64,000 nt of DNA, taken from Gluconacetobacter tumulicola (lineage in GTDB: Bacteria > Pseudomonadota > Alphaproteobacteria > Acetobacterales > Acetobacteraceae). This document shows positions 35,421 to 43,645 of this stretch, piece after piece; the first letter of the stretch is position 1, and every line of letters begins with the position of its first letter. The position numbers and the translations under genes were made by a program. A model generated the notes under the pieces. The model was not told the DNA's origin, ran no database searches, and was given only the letters and a program-made list of their open reading frames with translations. The DNA lies in assembly GCF_014174215.1 (NCBI RefSeq), contig NZ_JABEQL010000005.1, positions 124,001-188,000 on the forward strand, given 5' to 3'.

Positions 35421-35500
35421 AATTTCCGCTCCATCGTTGAATGGAGGTAAGATGAGGCGTTATACTCGGCATGCGCAAGAACGCACATATATCGCCCATA

Positions 35501-35516
35501 GTATCGGAAATGATAC
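35501..35516. promoter_or_regulatory. Possible HxlR operator
   Basis: GTATC-N6-GATAC at 35,501-35,516 lies between the divergent oxidoreductase and the HxlR gene, four bases before the preferred HxlR start. The degenerate copy near 24,215-24,230 keeps a decayed version (GTATAGGAAATGACTCC on the - strand). HxlR dimers bind short palindromes near their own gene. The position inside the leader, and the possible upstream start of the regulator, make this tentative. Confidence 0.4.
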
Positions 35517-35520
35517 CGTC

Positions 35521-35907
35521 ATGCCCCGTATTCGTCACAAGCAACTCGATTGCAGCCCCGGCTGTGCCGTGGAAGCGACCCTCGAACTGATTGATGGGAA
35601 ATGGAAGGGCGTGATTCTTTTCCATCTTCTGCAAGGAACCATGCGCTTCAACGCCATCCGAAAGCGTTTGCCGAACGTTACCCAGCGCATGTTAACGGCG
35701 CAGTTGCGTGAATTGGAGCAGGATGGATTTGTTCTGCGGACGGTCTACGCCGAAGTCCCCCCAAAGGTGGAATACAGTCTCAACGAACGTGGTCGAAGTC
35801 TGGAGCCTGTAATCACGGCACTGAAAAGCTGGGGCGATGTTCATACCAGCTTTGGCAGGAGCGAATCCCATGTGACTAGCTCGGAGAGGGAGCTTTGTGA
35901 CGAATAG
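35521..35907 (+). CDS. HxlR-family transcriptional regulator
   Basis: 128 residues. Winged helix-turn-helix: CSPGCAVEATLELIDGKWKG, MRFNAIRKRLPNVTQRMLTA, LRELEQDGFVLRTVYAEVPP and VEYSLNERGRSLEPVI. The single Cys pair near residues 10-14 is where redox or electrophile sensing occurs in HypR/QorR-type members. ATG 35521 fits family length; ATG 35452, with GGAGG four bases upstream, would add 23 residues and cannot be excluded. It diverges from the quinone oxidoreductase operon, its probable target. A broken duplicate lies at 23,865. Confidence 0.9.
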   Translation: MPRIRHKQLDCSPGCAVEATLELIDGKWKGVILFHLLQGTMRFNAIRKRLPNVTQRMLTAQLRELEQDGFVLRTVYAEVPPKVEYSLNERGRSLEPVITALKSWGDVHTSFGRSESHVTSSERELCDE

Positions 35908-36221
35908 TAGCCGATTTTCGTCTTGATCGACGAACCTCGACGATCGTGTGAACTTGTCATCCGAGAGAGGGCGAGGTTTTAAAAAGACCGGTCTATGGAA
36001 TATCCATGAATACCGTGGCTCAACAACTTTGCCGTGGTTTTCCTCCGACGTCGGAGGACGAGTAATCAGCGACCCGGCAAAAGCTGATCAGGCAGGGTGT
36101 TGCGCGCGGACCTGATCGGAAACCTCGGGTAAGAACTGGGTGCTTTGGTCGGATGAGGATCGGACCGCTCTTCGAGACGTGTTGACCGGATGGGAAGACC
36201 GGCTGACCTGCTCTGGAACGT
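35908..36221. other. Intergenic region with an 18-base perfect palindrome
   Basis: 314 bases without a supported gene. The only structure is the perfect palindrome TCCTCCGACGTCGGAGGA at 36,041-36,058. The region leads into an IS3 remnant and may itself be IS-derived. Confidence 0.5.
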
Positions 36222-36500
36222 TCATCCAGCCGAAAGTAGAGCCTCAGGGAAAGCTAAACCCATTGCCTTGAACGTTTTGCGGCATGCGTCAGCCGGGGGC
36301 TGATGCCCCAGGACCGAATGCGGCCTGGTGGTGCTGTAGTTGGCTCTCCAGGCTGAGATGACGGTGCGGCCCGGGCCATGCTGGTAAAGACTGTCTCGTT
36401 CAGCAATTCGTCACGCATTCGGCCATTGAAGCTCTCCACATAGCCATTCTGCATGGGCCGTCTCAGAAGCAGTAAGTGACGCTTTGGCACTGGAGGCGCT
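36222..36500 (-). pseudogene. IS3-family transposase (OrfB) 3' remnant
   Basis: On the - strand the blocks QNGYVESFNGRMRDELLNET and, in another frame, YSTTRPHSVLGHQPPADA then KTFKAMGLAFPEALLSAG can be read. These match the end of the DDE domain of IS3-family OrfB (catalytic Glu in YVESFNG, then the RPH box). At least one frameshift separates them, and the 5' part of the transposase is missing. Non-functional. Confidence 0.8.
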
Positions 36501-36596
36501 GATGCCCCCTGTAATCCAGAGCGCAAACGAGCCGCTCATTTTCAGGCAGTATCAGCGCGGCCGTCCTCTTTTCCTCAATGTTGGCGACGGCGCTTC

Positions 36597-37598
36597 TCAG
36601 CGGAGCTTTACGACCACCTTTCCCCTGGCACGTCCTGTTTCGACTCGGTTCAGCGCTTCGTTCGTTTCCTCAAAGGGAAAGATCCGATCCATGACCGGCC
36701 TGATGATCCCGGATTCGACCAGCAGGGTGATCTGCTTCAATTGCTTGCTGTTCGCGCACATGAACAGGAACGAATAGCTGACGCGCCGGGCTTTGGCCTT
36801 CCTGCGAATGCTGAGGCTCATGAGGCGCAGCACCTGTCTGAGGATAAAGTTCAGACCCTGCTGCCTAGCAAACTCGATATCCGGCGGCCCGGAGATCGAG
36901 ATGAGCTTGCCGCCGGGCTTCAGAACGGCAAGGGATTTTTCGAGCGTGTCAGGCCCCAAGCTGTTCAGCACCACGTCGTAGTCAGACAGGACCTTCTCAA
37001 AATCGTCTTTTTTGTAGTCGATGACGACGTCGGCTCCAAGGCTTTTAACCAACTCGACGTTTGACGTCCCTGTGGTCGTCGCGACCGTCGCGCCAAGATG
37101 CTTGGCAAGCTGGATGGCGAATGTGCCCACGCCGCCGGACCCGGCATGGATGAGCACCTTTTGGCCCCGTTGGAGATTGGCCTTTTCGACCAGTACCTGC
37201 CAAGCGGTCAGTCCAACCAGTGGAATTGAGGCAGCTTCCTCCATGGAGAGGTTCTTCGGTTTCGGCGCGAGATCGTCTTCGTTCACGGCGATATATTCGG
37301 CATATGTGCCGACTTGGCCATCCCGCGGTCGGGCATATACCTCGTCTCCCAGCTTGACGCCTCGTACCCGCCGGCCGATTTTGGTGACTACGCCGGCAAG
37401 GTCGTGCCCCAAGATGACAGGCGGCCGATAGGGAAGGATCAGCTTGAATTCGCCGTCGCGGATTTTTGTGTCGAGACGATTGACACCCGCGGCATGGATT
37501 TCGATGAGGACTTCGTCGTCCCTAAGCATTGGCTCCGGCACATCACCGAAGCGCAGGGCGCCGTTCTTTTTGTATCCGTCGAGGATAAAGGCTTTCAT
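36597..37598 (-). CDS. NADP-dependent zinc-type oxidoreductase (quinone oxidoreductase-like)
   Basis: 333 residues, MDR superfamily without zinc ligands: PPVILGHDLAGVVTKIGRRV, VYARPRDGQVGTYAEYIAV, LVGLTAWQVLVEKANLQRGQ, then the NADPH motif IHAGSGGVGTFAIQLAKHLG near residue 150. The C-terminal half is basic (RRKAKARRVSYSFLFM). Likely cytoplasmic reduction of quinones or alpha,beta-unsaturated carbonyls. It is the third gene of an operon with an SDR and an AcuI-type reductase (39,470 to 36,597), 54 bases after the AcuI-type gene. Confidence 0.92.
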   Translation of the reverse strand: MKAFILDGYKKNGALRFGDVPEPMLRDDEVLIEIHAAGVNRLDTKIRDGEFKLILPYRPPVILGHDLAGVVTKIGRRVRGVKLGDEVYARPRDGQVGTYAEYIAVNEDDLAPKPKNLSMEEAASIPLVGLTAWQVLVEKANLQRGQKVLIHAGSGGVGTFAIQLAKHLGATVATTTGTSNVELVKSLGADVVIDYKKDDFEKVLSDYDVVLNSLGPDTLEKSLAVLKPGGKLISISGPPDIEFARQQGLNFILRQVLRLMSLSIRRKAKARRVSYSFLFMCANSKQLKQITLLVESGIIRPVMDRIFPFEETNEALNRVETGRARGKVVVKLR

Positions 37599-37652
37599 CG
37601 CGCTCGTTTCTCTTCCGTTTCGACAGAGCCTGTCTCGACCGATGGCAGTAAC

Positions 37653-38639
37653 TTATGCATTGACGTCAACGACTGTGCGGCCCTGAACTTTCCCTGCAAT
37701 GACGCGGGATGCGATATCAGGCACCTCAGCCAGCCCCACCACCGTCGTCGTCCGCGCAAGCTTCTCCAGATCGAGATCTCGCGCCAAGCGAGACCAGGCT
37801 TCGATGCGAACCGCTTGCGGCGCGTTGACGGAATCGATGCCGGCGAGCGTGACATTGCGCAGGATGAAGGGCAGGACGGTGGTGGGAAGATCAAGGCCCT
37901 GTGCGAGACCGCACGCCGTGACCACGCCGCGATACCGGGTCTGTGCCAAGACGTTCGCCAACGTATGGCTACCGACAGAGTCCACAGCACCGGCCCAGCG
38001 TTCGCTGGAGATCGGTTTGCCCGGTTCGGAAAGCGAGCCGCGGTCTATGACGTCGGCTGCACCGAGCTCTCGCAGATAGCCGGCTTCTTCCAGGCGGCCC
38101 GTGGAAGCGATGACGCGGTAACCTAGGTCGGAGAGAAGCGCAATCGCAATCGAGCCGACCCCGCCATTGGCGCCCGTGACGAGGATGTCTCCACCATCAG
38201 GCGTGATCCCGCCATGTTCGAGGGCCAGCACGGACAGCATGGCCGTATAACCGGCAGTGCCGATGGCCATGGCGTCCTTCGTCGAAAAGGGTTTCGGAAT
38301 CTTGACGAGCCAATCACCGTTTAGTCGCGCTTTCTGCGCATAACCTCCATGATGTGTTTGGCTCAGCCCCCAGCTATTGGCGACGACCCGGTCACCGACC
38401 TCAATGCCAGGATAAGTGGACGCTTCCACCGTCCCGGCAAAATCAATTCCCGGGATCAGCGGAAACTGTTTGATGACGTCCACGCGACCGCTGAGAGCGC
38501 CTGCATCCTTGTAATTTACGGTCGAGTAATCGATCGTGACTGTGACGTCGCCCGGCATGAGGTCTTCTTCTTTGAAGTCGACCAGGTTTGCCGAAATCCT
38601 GCCATCGTCCCGAGTGGCCAGAAGTGCCTTGAATGTCAT
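37653..38639 (-). CDS. AcuI/YhdH-type acrylyl-CoA reductase-like oxidoreductase
   Basis: 328 residues closely matching the AcuI/YhdH subgroup of MDR enzymes: VTIDYSTVNYKDAGALSG, LIPGIDFAGTVEAS, GLSQTHHGGYAQKARLNGDW, MAIGTAGYTAMLSVLALE and VTGANGGVGSIAIALLSDLG. AcuI reduces acrylyl-CoA with NADPH and protects cells from this toxic electrophile. Here the neighbours are an SDR and a quinone oxidoreductase under a TetR regulator, which agrees with an electrophile-detoxification role. The start at 38639 follows the SDR stop by 42 bases. Confidence 0.92.
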   Translation of the reverse strand: MTFKALLATRDDGRISANLVDFKEEDLMPGDVTVTIDYSTVNYKDAGALSGRVDVIKQFPLIPGIDFAGTVEASTYPGIEVGDRVVANSWGLSQTHHGGYAQKARLNGDWLVKIPKPFSTKDAMAIGTAGYTAMLSVLALEHGGITPDGGDILVTGANGGVGSIAIALLSDLGYRVIASTGRLEEAGYLRELGAADVIDRGSLSEPGKPISSERWAGAVDSVGSHTLANVLAQTRYRGVVTACGLAQGLDLPTTVLPFILRNVTLAGIDSVNAPQAVRIEAWSRLARDLDLEKLARTTTVVGLAEVPDIASRVIAGKVQGRTVVDVNA

Positions 38640-38681
38640 CCGTCTATCCTCCGATTATAGTTGTCGATGGCATGAGAAGGG

Positions 38682-39470
38682 TCAGCCGACCGTCCGATAA
38701 CGCGCGGCGGCATGTTCCTGTCTGACGTTCGCCAGCATGGCTTGGCGCGCCGCCTCATAGGCGTCCCACTGCCCGGCATCAGGAAGCGGCGGGATCGTGA
38801 TTGTTTCGCGGCGATCGAAGCCGACCAGCGCCGCGTCAACCAGTTCGTCGACCTCCATCACCCCCGACAGCGTGTTGACGTCGACTCCGGAATGTTCCCA
38901 GATTTCGGTGCGGGTCGCCGCCGGAAGCACCGCCTGGACATGGACGCCCTTGGCACCCAACTCGAGGGTCAGCCCTTGGGACAGAAACGTCACGAACGCC
39001 TTGGTCGCGCCATAGACCGACATGCCTAATTCCGGTGCCAACCCGACAACCGACGAAATGTTGACGATCGCACCTCCGCCAGTTTCGGCGAAACGTGGCG
39101 CAACAGCACTGGCCAGTCGCAGGACAGCGGTCACGTTCAGAGCAACGAGCCGAGCGATTTCATCGCTCTTCTGCTCAACGAAGGTTCCGGGAAGGTTTCC
39201 TCCGGCATTGTTGATGAGGATACCGATTCGAGCATCGTTGCGTAGCCGCGTCTCCACCGTAGCAAGGTCTTCAGGATTGGTGAGATCGGCTTGCAAGAGG
39301 TCGATTTCGACTCCCGTTTTCTCCCGAAGGCGAGCCGCCACTGCTTCCAGCCGCTTCTTGTTGCGGGCCACAAGGACGAGTGAATGCCCGCGACGGGCAA
39401 AACGATCCGCGTAGGTCGCGCCGATGCCACTCGACGCTCCTGTGATGAGGACTGTGGGAAGGTCAGTCAC
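38682..39470 (-). CDS. Short-chain dehydrogenase/reductase (SDR)
   Basis: 262 residues: ITGASSGIGATYADRFARRG (cofactor site), INNAGGNLPG, ISSVVGLAPE and the active site VYGATKAFVTFLSQG (Tyr and Lys). It is closely related to the SDR at 25,435. It is first in the operon SDR - AcuI-type - quinone oxidoreductase, and diverges from the TetR regulator at 40,041; a palindrome at 39,516-39,542 lies 46 bases upstream of its start. Confidence 0.92.
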   Translation of the reverse strand: MTDLPTVLITGASSGIGATYADRFARRGHSLVLVARNKKRLEAVAARLREKTGVEIDLLQADLTNPEDLATVETRLRNDARIGILINNAGGNLPGTFVEQKSDEIARLVALNVTAVLRLASAVAPRFAETGGGAIVNISSVVGLAPELGMSVYGATKAFVTFLSQGLTLELGAKGVHVQAVLPAATRTEIWEHSGVDVNTLSGVMEVDELVDAALVGFDRRETITIPPLPDAGQWDAYEAARQAMLANVRQEHAAARYRTVG

Positions 39471-39515
39471 GATGCTGATCTCGCTCTAAAAGGCAGGGCA
39501 ATAATCATGATGGCA

Positions 39516-39542
39516 ATCATCATAGATCGCAAATATGATGAT
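39516..39542. promoter_or_regulatory. Candidate TetR operator
   Basis: ATCATCATA (39,516-39,524) and TATGATGAT (39,534-39,542) form perfect nine-base arms around a nine-base spacer in an AT-rich stretch just upstream of the SDR operon. The spacing suits a TetR-family dimer, and the TetR gene is the next gene on the other side, though 500 bases away. Confidence 0.45.
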
Positions 39543-40040
39543 GATCATAAAAATGTCAACGGCATTGAAGAAAGCATCGGTGAGATTGCCCACGCGCGAG
39601 AAAGAGGTCGCCGCGATGCCGCACCGTGGTGGGCTCGCTTCCGATAAGCGCCGCTCAAGTTCACGTGTGGGCAGCGCGTTTGCGACGAGATTGACTATTA
39701 GAGAAGCTTGAGGTCCTTGAGCACAGGATTGCCGTGGTCGCTCAAGGCATCTCTAGAATGATCGCCAACTGAGGCATCTCGAATCGCCACGCTGCTGATG
39801 GCCAAGGATGCGGCACTCTACCTTTACCAGTCCTCAAGATCGGACAGTAGTACGACCGTGACCTCACCGGGACCTATGTCGGTTATGGTGCCCTTGTGGT
39901 CTGCAGGCTCGTTGGCACATGAGTTGGCAACCACCACGAACCATTGCTCTTTCGCATTTCGCGACCTATCATTGATGACAAACATCATGATTGAATCCCG
40001 GGGTGATCGCTTTCATGTCAACGGTGCTGGAGATTGCGAC
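39543..40040. other. Long gap upstream of the TetR gene, no supported gene
   Basis: About 500 bases. The TetR reading frame extends back to 39,798 but that part is not TetR-like and has no ribosome site. Another feature is an inverted tract near 39,710-39,760 (CTTGAGG...CTCAAGG). Nothing else recognisable. Confidence 0.4.
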
Positions 40041-40601
40041 ATGAAGATCAGTCGGGAACAGATGGCAGAAAATCGCCTGCGCATTTTGGATGCGGCCAGT
40101 CGCTTGTTCCGCGAAAAGGGGTTTGAAGCAGTTACCGTTGCCGAAGTCATGAACGCTGCTGGTCTCACCCATGGCGGCTTTTATGGCCACTTCAAATCCA
40201 AGGACGATCTGGTCGCCCAGGCGCTGACCCACACGCTTGAAGCGTCCGTAGATAGTGGCCTGGATCTCGGTGCGTATATCGACAGGTACCTCTCGCCTCG
40301 CCATCGCGACAATCCTGGAGGGGGATGCCTCACAGCCGGGCTTGTAGCCGAAACCCGCCATCAGGCTCCACAGATACGCGCGGCAATGACGCAAGGGTGC
40401 CGGGCTCAGATCGACAGGATTAGCAGGGCTTTTCCCGGGCAGACAGACGAGGAAAAGCGCCGCGCAGCAATCGGAAGCTGGGCCGCGATGGTAGGTGCAG
40501 TGATCCTGGCGCGCGCTATCGAGGATCCCGAGCTTTCAGATGAGGTGCTCAAGCAGACTCGCGCATGGATCGACGCAAGAACGATGCAAGCGTCCGAATA
40601 G
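40041..40601 (+). CDS. TetR-family transcriptional regulator
   Basis: 186 residues. Helix-turn-helix at residues 8-55: NRLRILDAASRLFREKGFEA, VTVAEVMNAAGLTHGGFYGH and FKSKDDL. The ligand domain has GGGCLTAGLVAETRHQ, as in the AcuR/NemR-like group that senses electrophiles. ATG 40041 marks the start of family similarity; in-frame starts further upstream add 81 unrelated residues. It diverges from the SDR/AcuI-type/quinone oxidoreductase operon and converges with the MaoC gene, 16 bases away. Confidence 0.9.
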   Translation: MKISREQMAENRLRILDAASRLFREKGFEAVTVAEVMNAAGLTHGGFYGHFKSKDDLVAQALTHTLEASVDSGLDLGAYIDRYLSPRHRDNPGGGCLTAGLVAETRHQAPQIRAAMTQGCRAQIDRISRAFPGQTDEEKRRAAIGSWAAMVGAVILARAIEDPELSDEVLKQTRAWIDARTMQASE

Positions 40602-40617
40602 CCCTAACTATGTGGTC

Positions 40618-41073
40618 TCACCTGGCCGCTATCTTGCGGAGCACGACGAGATTGCCAACGGACACCTGCACCGGTTCGTCGTTTTGGTTCAATGTAGTGG
40701 TTTGAAGCTTAATCATGCCCTGCTCTGGTTTCGACCTGGATGGGATAACCTCCCGTACTTCAGCCTCGATGCGTAATTCGTCATCCGGTCGTACTGGTCG
40801 TGGCCAGCGTAATTCGTCAAACCCGGCGCCTATGATCCCGCCGGCGGGTCGCAGATCACTTTCCAACAACAAACGCATGGTAATCGCAGCAGTATGCCAG
40901 CCGCTCGCTGCCAAGCCGCGAAAGAAGCTGCTTTTCGCCTCATCGTCGTCGAGATGAAACGGCTGAGGGTCGAACGTATTGGCGAAGCGTTTGATTTCGA
41001 TTTCACCGATCCGCACGGGGCCGGCTCTGAAGATCTGGCCGACTGCGAAGTCTTCAAGATAGTGCGTCGTCAT
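40618..41073 (-). CDS. MaoC-family dehydratase (hot-dog fold)
   Basis: 151 residues. The sequence IKRFANTFDPQPFHLDDDEA contains the hydratase-2 motif with catalytic Asp and His; GLAASGWHTAAITMRLL and LRWPRPVRPDDELRIEAEV complete the R-hydratase fold. These enzymes hydrate enoyl-CoA. No signal peptide. It converges with the TetR gene and stands alone on the - strand. Confidence 0.9.
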   Translation of the reverse strand: MTTHYLEDFAVGQIFRAGPVRIGEIEIKRFANTFDPQPFHLDDDEAKSSFFRGLAASGWHTAAITMRLLLESDLRPAGGIIGAGFDELRWPRPVRPDDELRIEAEVREVIPSRSKPEQGMIKLQTTTLNQNDEPVQVSVGNLVVLRKIAAR

Positions 41074-41193
41074 CGCAGGTTTTCTCTTTCATCTTAACGA
41101 TTGGTCTACCTTGAGAAAATTGGTCCACGTCTAAAGAGAGCCCTATGGGCCGTTGAAACGCTTGGGGACGGTCGTCCGGGTGAGCGTTAGTTT

Positions 41194-41310
41194 TCAGCCA
41201 TACTGGCCCCATGGAGCCAGAAAAATCTTTGCTCTGGCAGCGTACTCGGCCGGCGGCGTGTGGTCGAGAGCCGAGCGAGGGCGGCTCTCATTATAGAACG
41301 CTGCTCTGCA
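41194..41310 (-). pseudogene. Second IS3-family transposase C-terminal remnant
   Basis: The - strand reads FYNESRPRSALDHTPPAEYA and then ARAKIFLAPWGQYG before a stop. YNESRPH-x-ALxxxTPAEYA is the usual end of IS3-family OrfB. Only about 35 codons remain. It differs in sequence from the remnant at 36,222, so two distinct IS3 elements once landed here. Confidence 0.75.
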
Positions 41311-41480
41311 AGACCCATAATACCGACGAGCGGGAGGTTCTCTACCCTTTGCACCCTTGATTTGGGCGTCGGGTGTGCATCGTGGAGACGAACGAGCGGG
41401 CTGGACAAGTCCTTTCCCGCTGTCGCGCCCCCCTGAAACCGACGCAGGTTTCTCTTCGGACCGGAATCGGAGAGAAGACC

Positions 41481-41717
41481 ATGCGCGCAAAGGACGACGG
41501 CATCCCCACGACGTGGCAAAATCGGCGCACCCTGCGTCCGGCCCCGCTCTGGAAGGAAATCCCCCAGCAGGCACGGAACGATCTACAGTCGATTATGCCC
41601 CGCCTGACCCTCGATCACGTGCAGGCGCGCGCGCCCAGTCGCCTCGCTTCGTGGTGTACGGTTCCCGGCAGTATCTTCGCTCATAACCCGCTGCCATCAG
41701 CATATGAAACCGATTAA
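41481..41717 (+). CDS. Small hypothetical protein between IS remnant and integrase
   Basis: 78 codons starting at ATG 41481 with GGAGAG six bases upstream. The product (MRAKDDGIPTTWQNRRTLRP, then LWKEIPQQARNDLQSIMPRL) is basic and matches nothing I recognise. Small genes next to an integrase are often excisionases or regulators, but no helix-turn-helix is obvious. It may also be chance. The rest of 41,311-41,990 shows no other gene. Confidence 0.35.
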   Translation: MRAKDDGIPTTWQNRRTLRPAPLWKEIPQQARNDLQSIMPRLTLDHVQARAPSRLASWCTVPGSIFAHNPLPSAYETD

Positions 41718-41990
41718 TAGCAGGACTCATAGAAACTCTGTTCGGAATTCCTCTCCGAACATTATGCAGACTGCGCCGATCATAAGGCAGCTTCCTAAAA
41801 GAAAAGTCAGCCTCATCCGTTCGTGACAGCCGAGACTGGTGCGTAGGTAATATATTCTGTTCCGACATTGGAGGCGAAAGCCACGCCCATGACGAACGCG
41901 CAGGCGATCAGCCCAATCTTCTGGCACGGCCATGTCAGGGCGGTGGGGGCGCCGCACGTTAAGTCTTACAACGTCCCCGACGCACCTTCT

Positions 41991-43334
41991 TTATCGCGCT
42001 GCAACTATGCGTACGCCTGCTCCTTTCTCGGCTTCACGTTCGACTGCGTCGTTGACGCGGTATCCAGGCGGCCTCCTGATGTGAACGACGCTAAGACTGC
42101 CCTGTCCTCCATCCAAGAGCGTGGCAATTTCCAGCGAGACCCGCTCCGCAGCCACGACGAGCGCCGCATCGAGATGGATATAGTTCTGCGTTACTCCGCG
42201 CGCCGCGTGACCGAGAAGTCCCGCGATCGTTAGTTCCGAGAAACCCAGATCTCCCGCGACGCTTGCGAAGGTATGGCGCAGCACATGGGGCGTGACACCC
42301 TCCAGCTTGGCCTTGGCGCAAACCCTCGATAAGACCCGTACGACACCAATGAAATGGCAGGTTCCGATATCGGCGGGAAAGACGAAGCGGGACGGCGAGC
42401 CAGTCGTTTGGGCTTCAATGCACTCGATCGCCGCCTCGCCGACGACACGGACCTGTTCGCCGCTCTTGGTATCTGGGAAATAGACGCAGTGGTCGGTTCT
42501 GCTGACCCACTCGGCCTGTAGCCCCAGCACTTCCATTCGGCGAAACCCGGTCAGAAGCATAAGGCGTATGGCGGCCAGAGCGGTCGGGTGCTCGCCATTC
42601 TGCGCGACTTCCCTCATCGTCGCCCCGAGACGCCCGATTTCGGCTGCTCCGAGCCGCCGCTTGCGTTTCGCGACGGCGAGTTGCCGAACGCCCGTCGCGG
42701 GGTTGGTTTCGATAATATTATGGCGTGCCGCATGGCCGAGAAGCGCCCGGAAAGTGCTGATCGTGCGGCTTGCGACGCCGGCGCCTCCCTTGGATCGTCC
42801 TCCACGCCCCTTCTTTTTGGCAGTTTTGACAGATTTTCCCTTCGCGATGTCAGCTTGCATCGTTTCGATGTCGCCCAGTTTCAGACCACTGATCAGTCGG
42901 GAACCAATCAGCGGCTTGATGTGGGTGGCAATTCGACTCCGGTCCATCTGCAGGCTCGACGCCTTGATTGGCCTCCTGTTGCGACCAAGAATCGTGCCGA
43001 CCTCTGCGGCTTCCAGATACCAGTCGCAGATCTCGGACACGGTCATGCCGGCCCGGACGGCCTGGCGCTCGGCCGACGGGTCTTTGCCCTGCGCGACTTC
43101 GGTCAGTCGTTGCCGCGCCATGTCGCGTGCGATTTCGACCGTCAGCACACCGTAAGGGCCCAGGACCAATCGCCGCGTCCGGTTTTCCGCGTTCCGATAT
43201 TGGATCAGAAAGGCCTTCGACCCTGAAGGTTTTACCCGGACGCCGAAGCCGCGAAGCTCTCCGTCCCAAATGAAGGCTTCAGACTTCGCATTGGACTTTA
43301 ACGCATCGACATTACGCTTTGTAAGCTTTGCCAT
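41991..43334 (-). CDS. int: Tyrosine recombinase (integrase) of the element
   Basis: 447 residues. Domains: N-terminal DUF4102-type arm-binding part (MAKLTKRNVDALKSNAKSEA, WDGELRGFGVRV), core-binding part around 100-220 and catalytic part from 230. The catalytic residues are seen: Arg in LLTGFRRMEVLGL, the HxLRH box HVLRHTFASVAGD, and Tyr in VTQNYIHLDAAL. ATG 43334 is the family start; the frame is open 61 codons further but lacks similarity. It faces away from the tRNA-Gly fragment 215 bases upstream, the usual layout for integration into a tRNA gene. The gap 43,335-43,548 contains no gene. Confidence 0.94.
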   Translation of the reverse strand: MAKLTKRNVDALKSNAKSEAFIWDGELRGFGVRVKPSGSKAFLIQYRNAENRTRRLVLGPYGVLTVEIARDMARQRLTEVAQGKDPSAERQAVRAGMTVSEICDWYLEAAEVGTILGRNRRPIKASSLQMDRSRIATHIKPLIGSRLISGLKLGDIETMQADIAKGKSVKTAKKKGRGGRSKGGAGVASRTISTFRALLGHAARHNIIETNPATGVRQLAVAKRKRRLGAAEIGRLGATMREVAQNGEHPTALAAIRLMLLTGFRRMEVLGLQAEWVSRTDHCVYFPDTKSGEQVRVVGEAAIECIEAQTTGSPSRFVFPADIGTCHFIGVVRVLSRVCAKAKLEGVTPHVLRHTFASVAGDLGFSELTIAGLLGHAARGVTQNYIHLDAALVVAAERVSLEIATLLDGGQGSLSVVHIRRPPGYRVNDAVEREAEKGAGVRIVAAR

Positions 43335-43548
43335 TTTCTTCAGCTCCGTTTCGATATCGTTCCTCGTTTGCTTCCCCGGCTCCTGCGGCGGCGGCCGGGG
43401 AAGCAGGGGGGAAGCAAATGGGCGCGTTTCGAAGGGTAGGAGCAGGATAGAAAAGGGATGGACCGGTGCAACAAAAACCGTTATATCTAAGTGCCTTATA
43501 GGGCGGCAGGATAGCAAAACATGCTGTGGCGTAGTTTGCCTTATCGGG

Positions 43549-43593
43549 TTGCCAAGGTTGGGGTCGTGGGTTCGAATCCCATCGCCCGCTCCA
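43549..43593 (+). repeat. Attachment site: 3' part of tRNA-Gly(GCC)
   Basis: The 45 bases from TTGCCAAGG to CGCCCGCTCCA are the anticodon loop with its 3' stem, variable loop, T-arm (GTGGG TTCGAAT CCCAT) and acceptor 3' strand of a glycine tRNA, with U73 and encoded CCA. The 5' half is not found upstream: those bases do not pair with the acceptor or D-arm. This is therefore the duplicated att core left by integration, not a working tRNA gene. The intact gene is expected at the far left end of the element. Confidence 0.88.
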
Positions 43594-43621
43594 GATTTCT
43601 ACAAGAAATCAGTCGGTTAAA

Positions 43622-43645
43622 GCGGCCCTTCGGGGCCGTTTTTTG
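43622..43645 (+). terminator. Intrinsic terminator after the tRNA-Gly 3' end
   Basis: GCGGCCC-TTCG-GGGCCGT folds as a tight tetraloop hairpin and is followed by six T. It lies 28 bases past the CCA and was presumably the terminator of the tRNA-Gly gene before integration. Confidence 0.8.

Noticed and set aside
43501-43593. A complete tRNA-Gly gene
   Set aside because: The bases before 43,549 form neither the acceptor 5' strand (GCGGGCG expected) nor a D-arm, so only the 3' portion is present.
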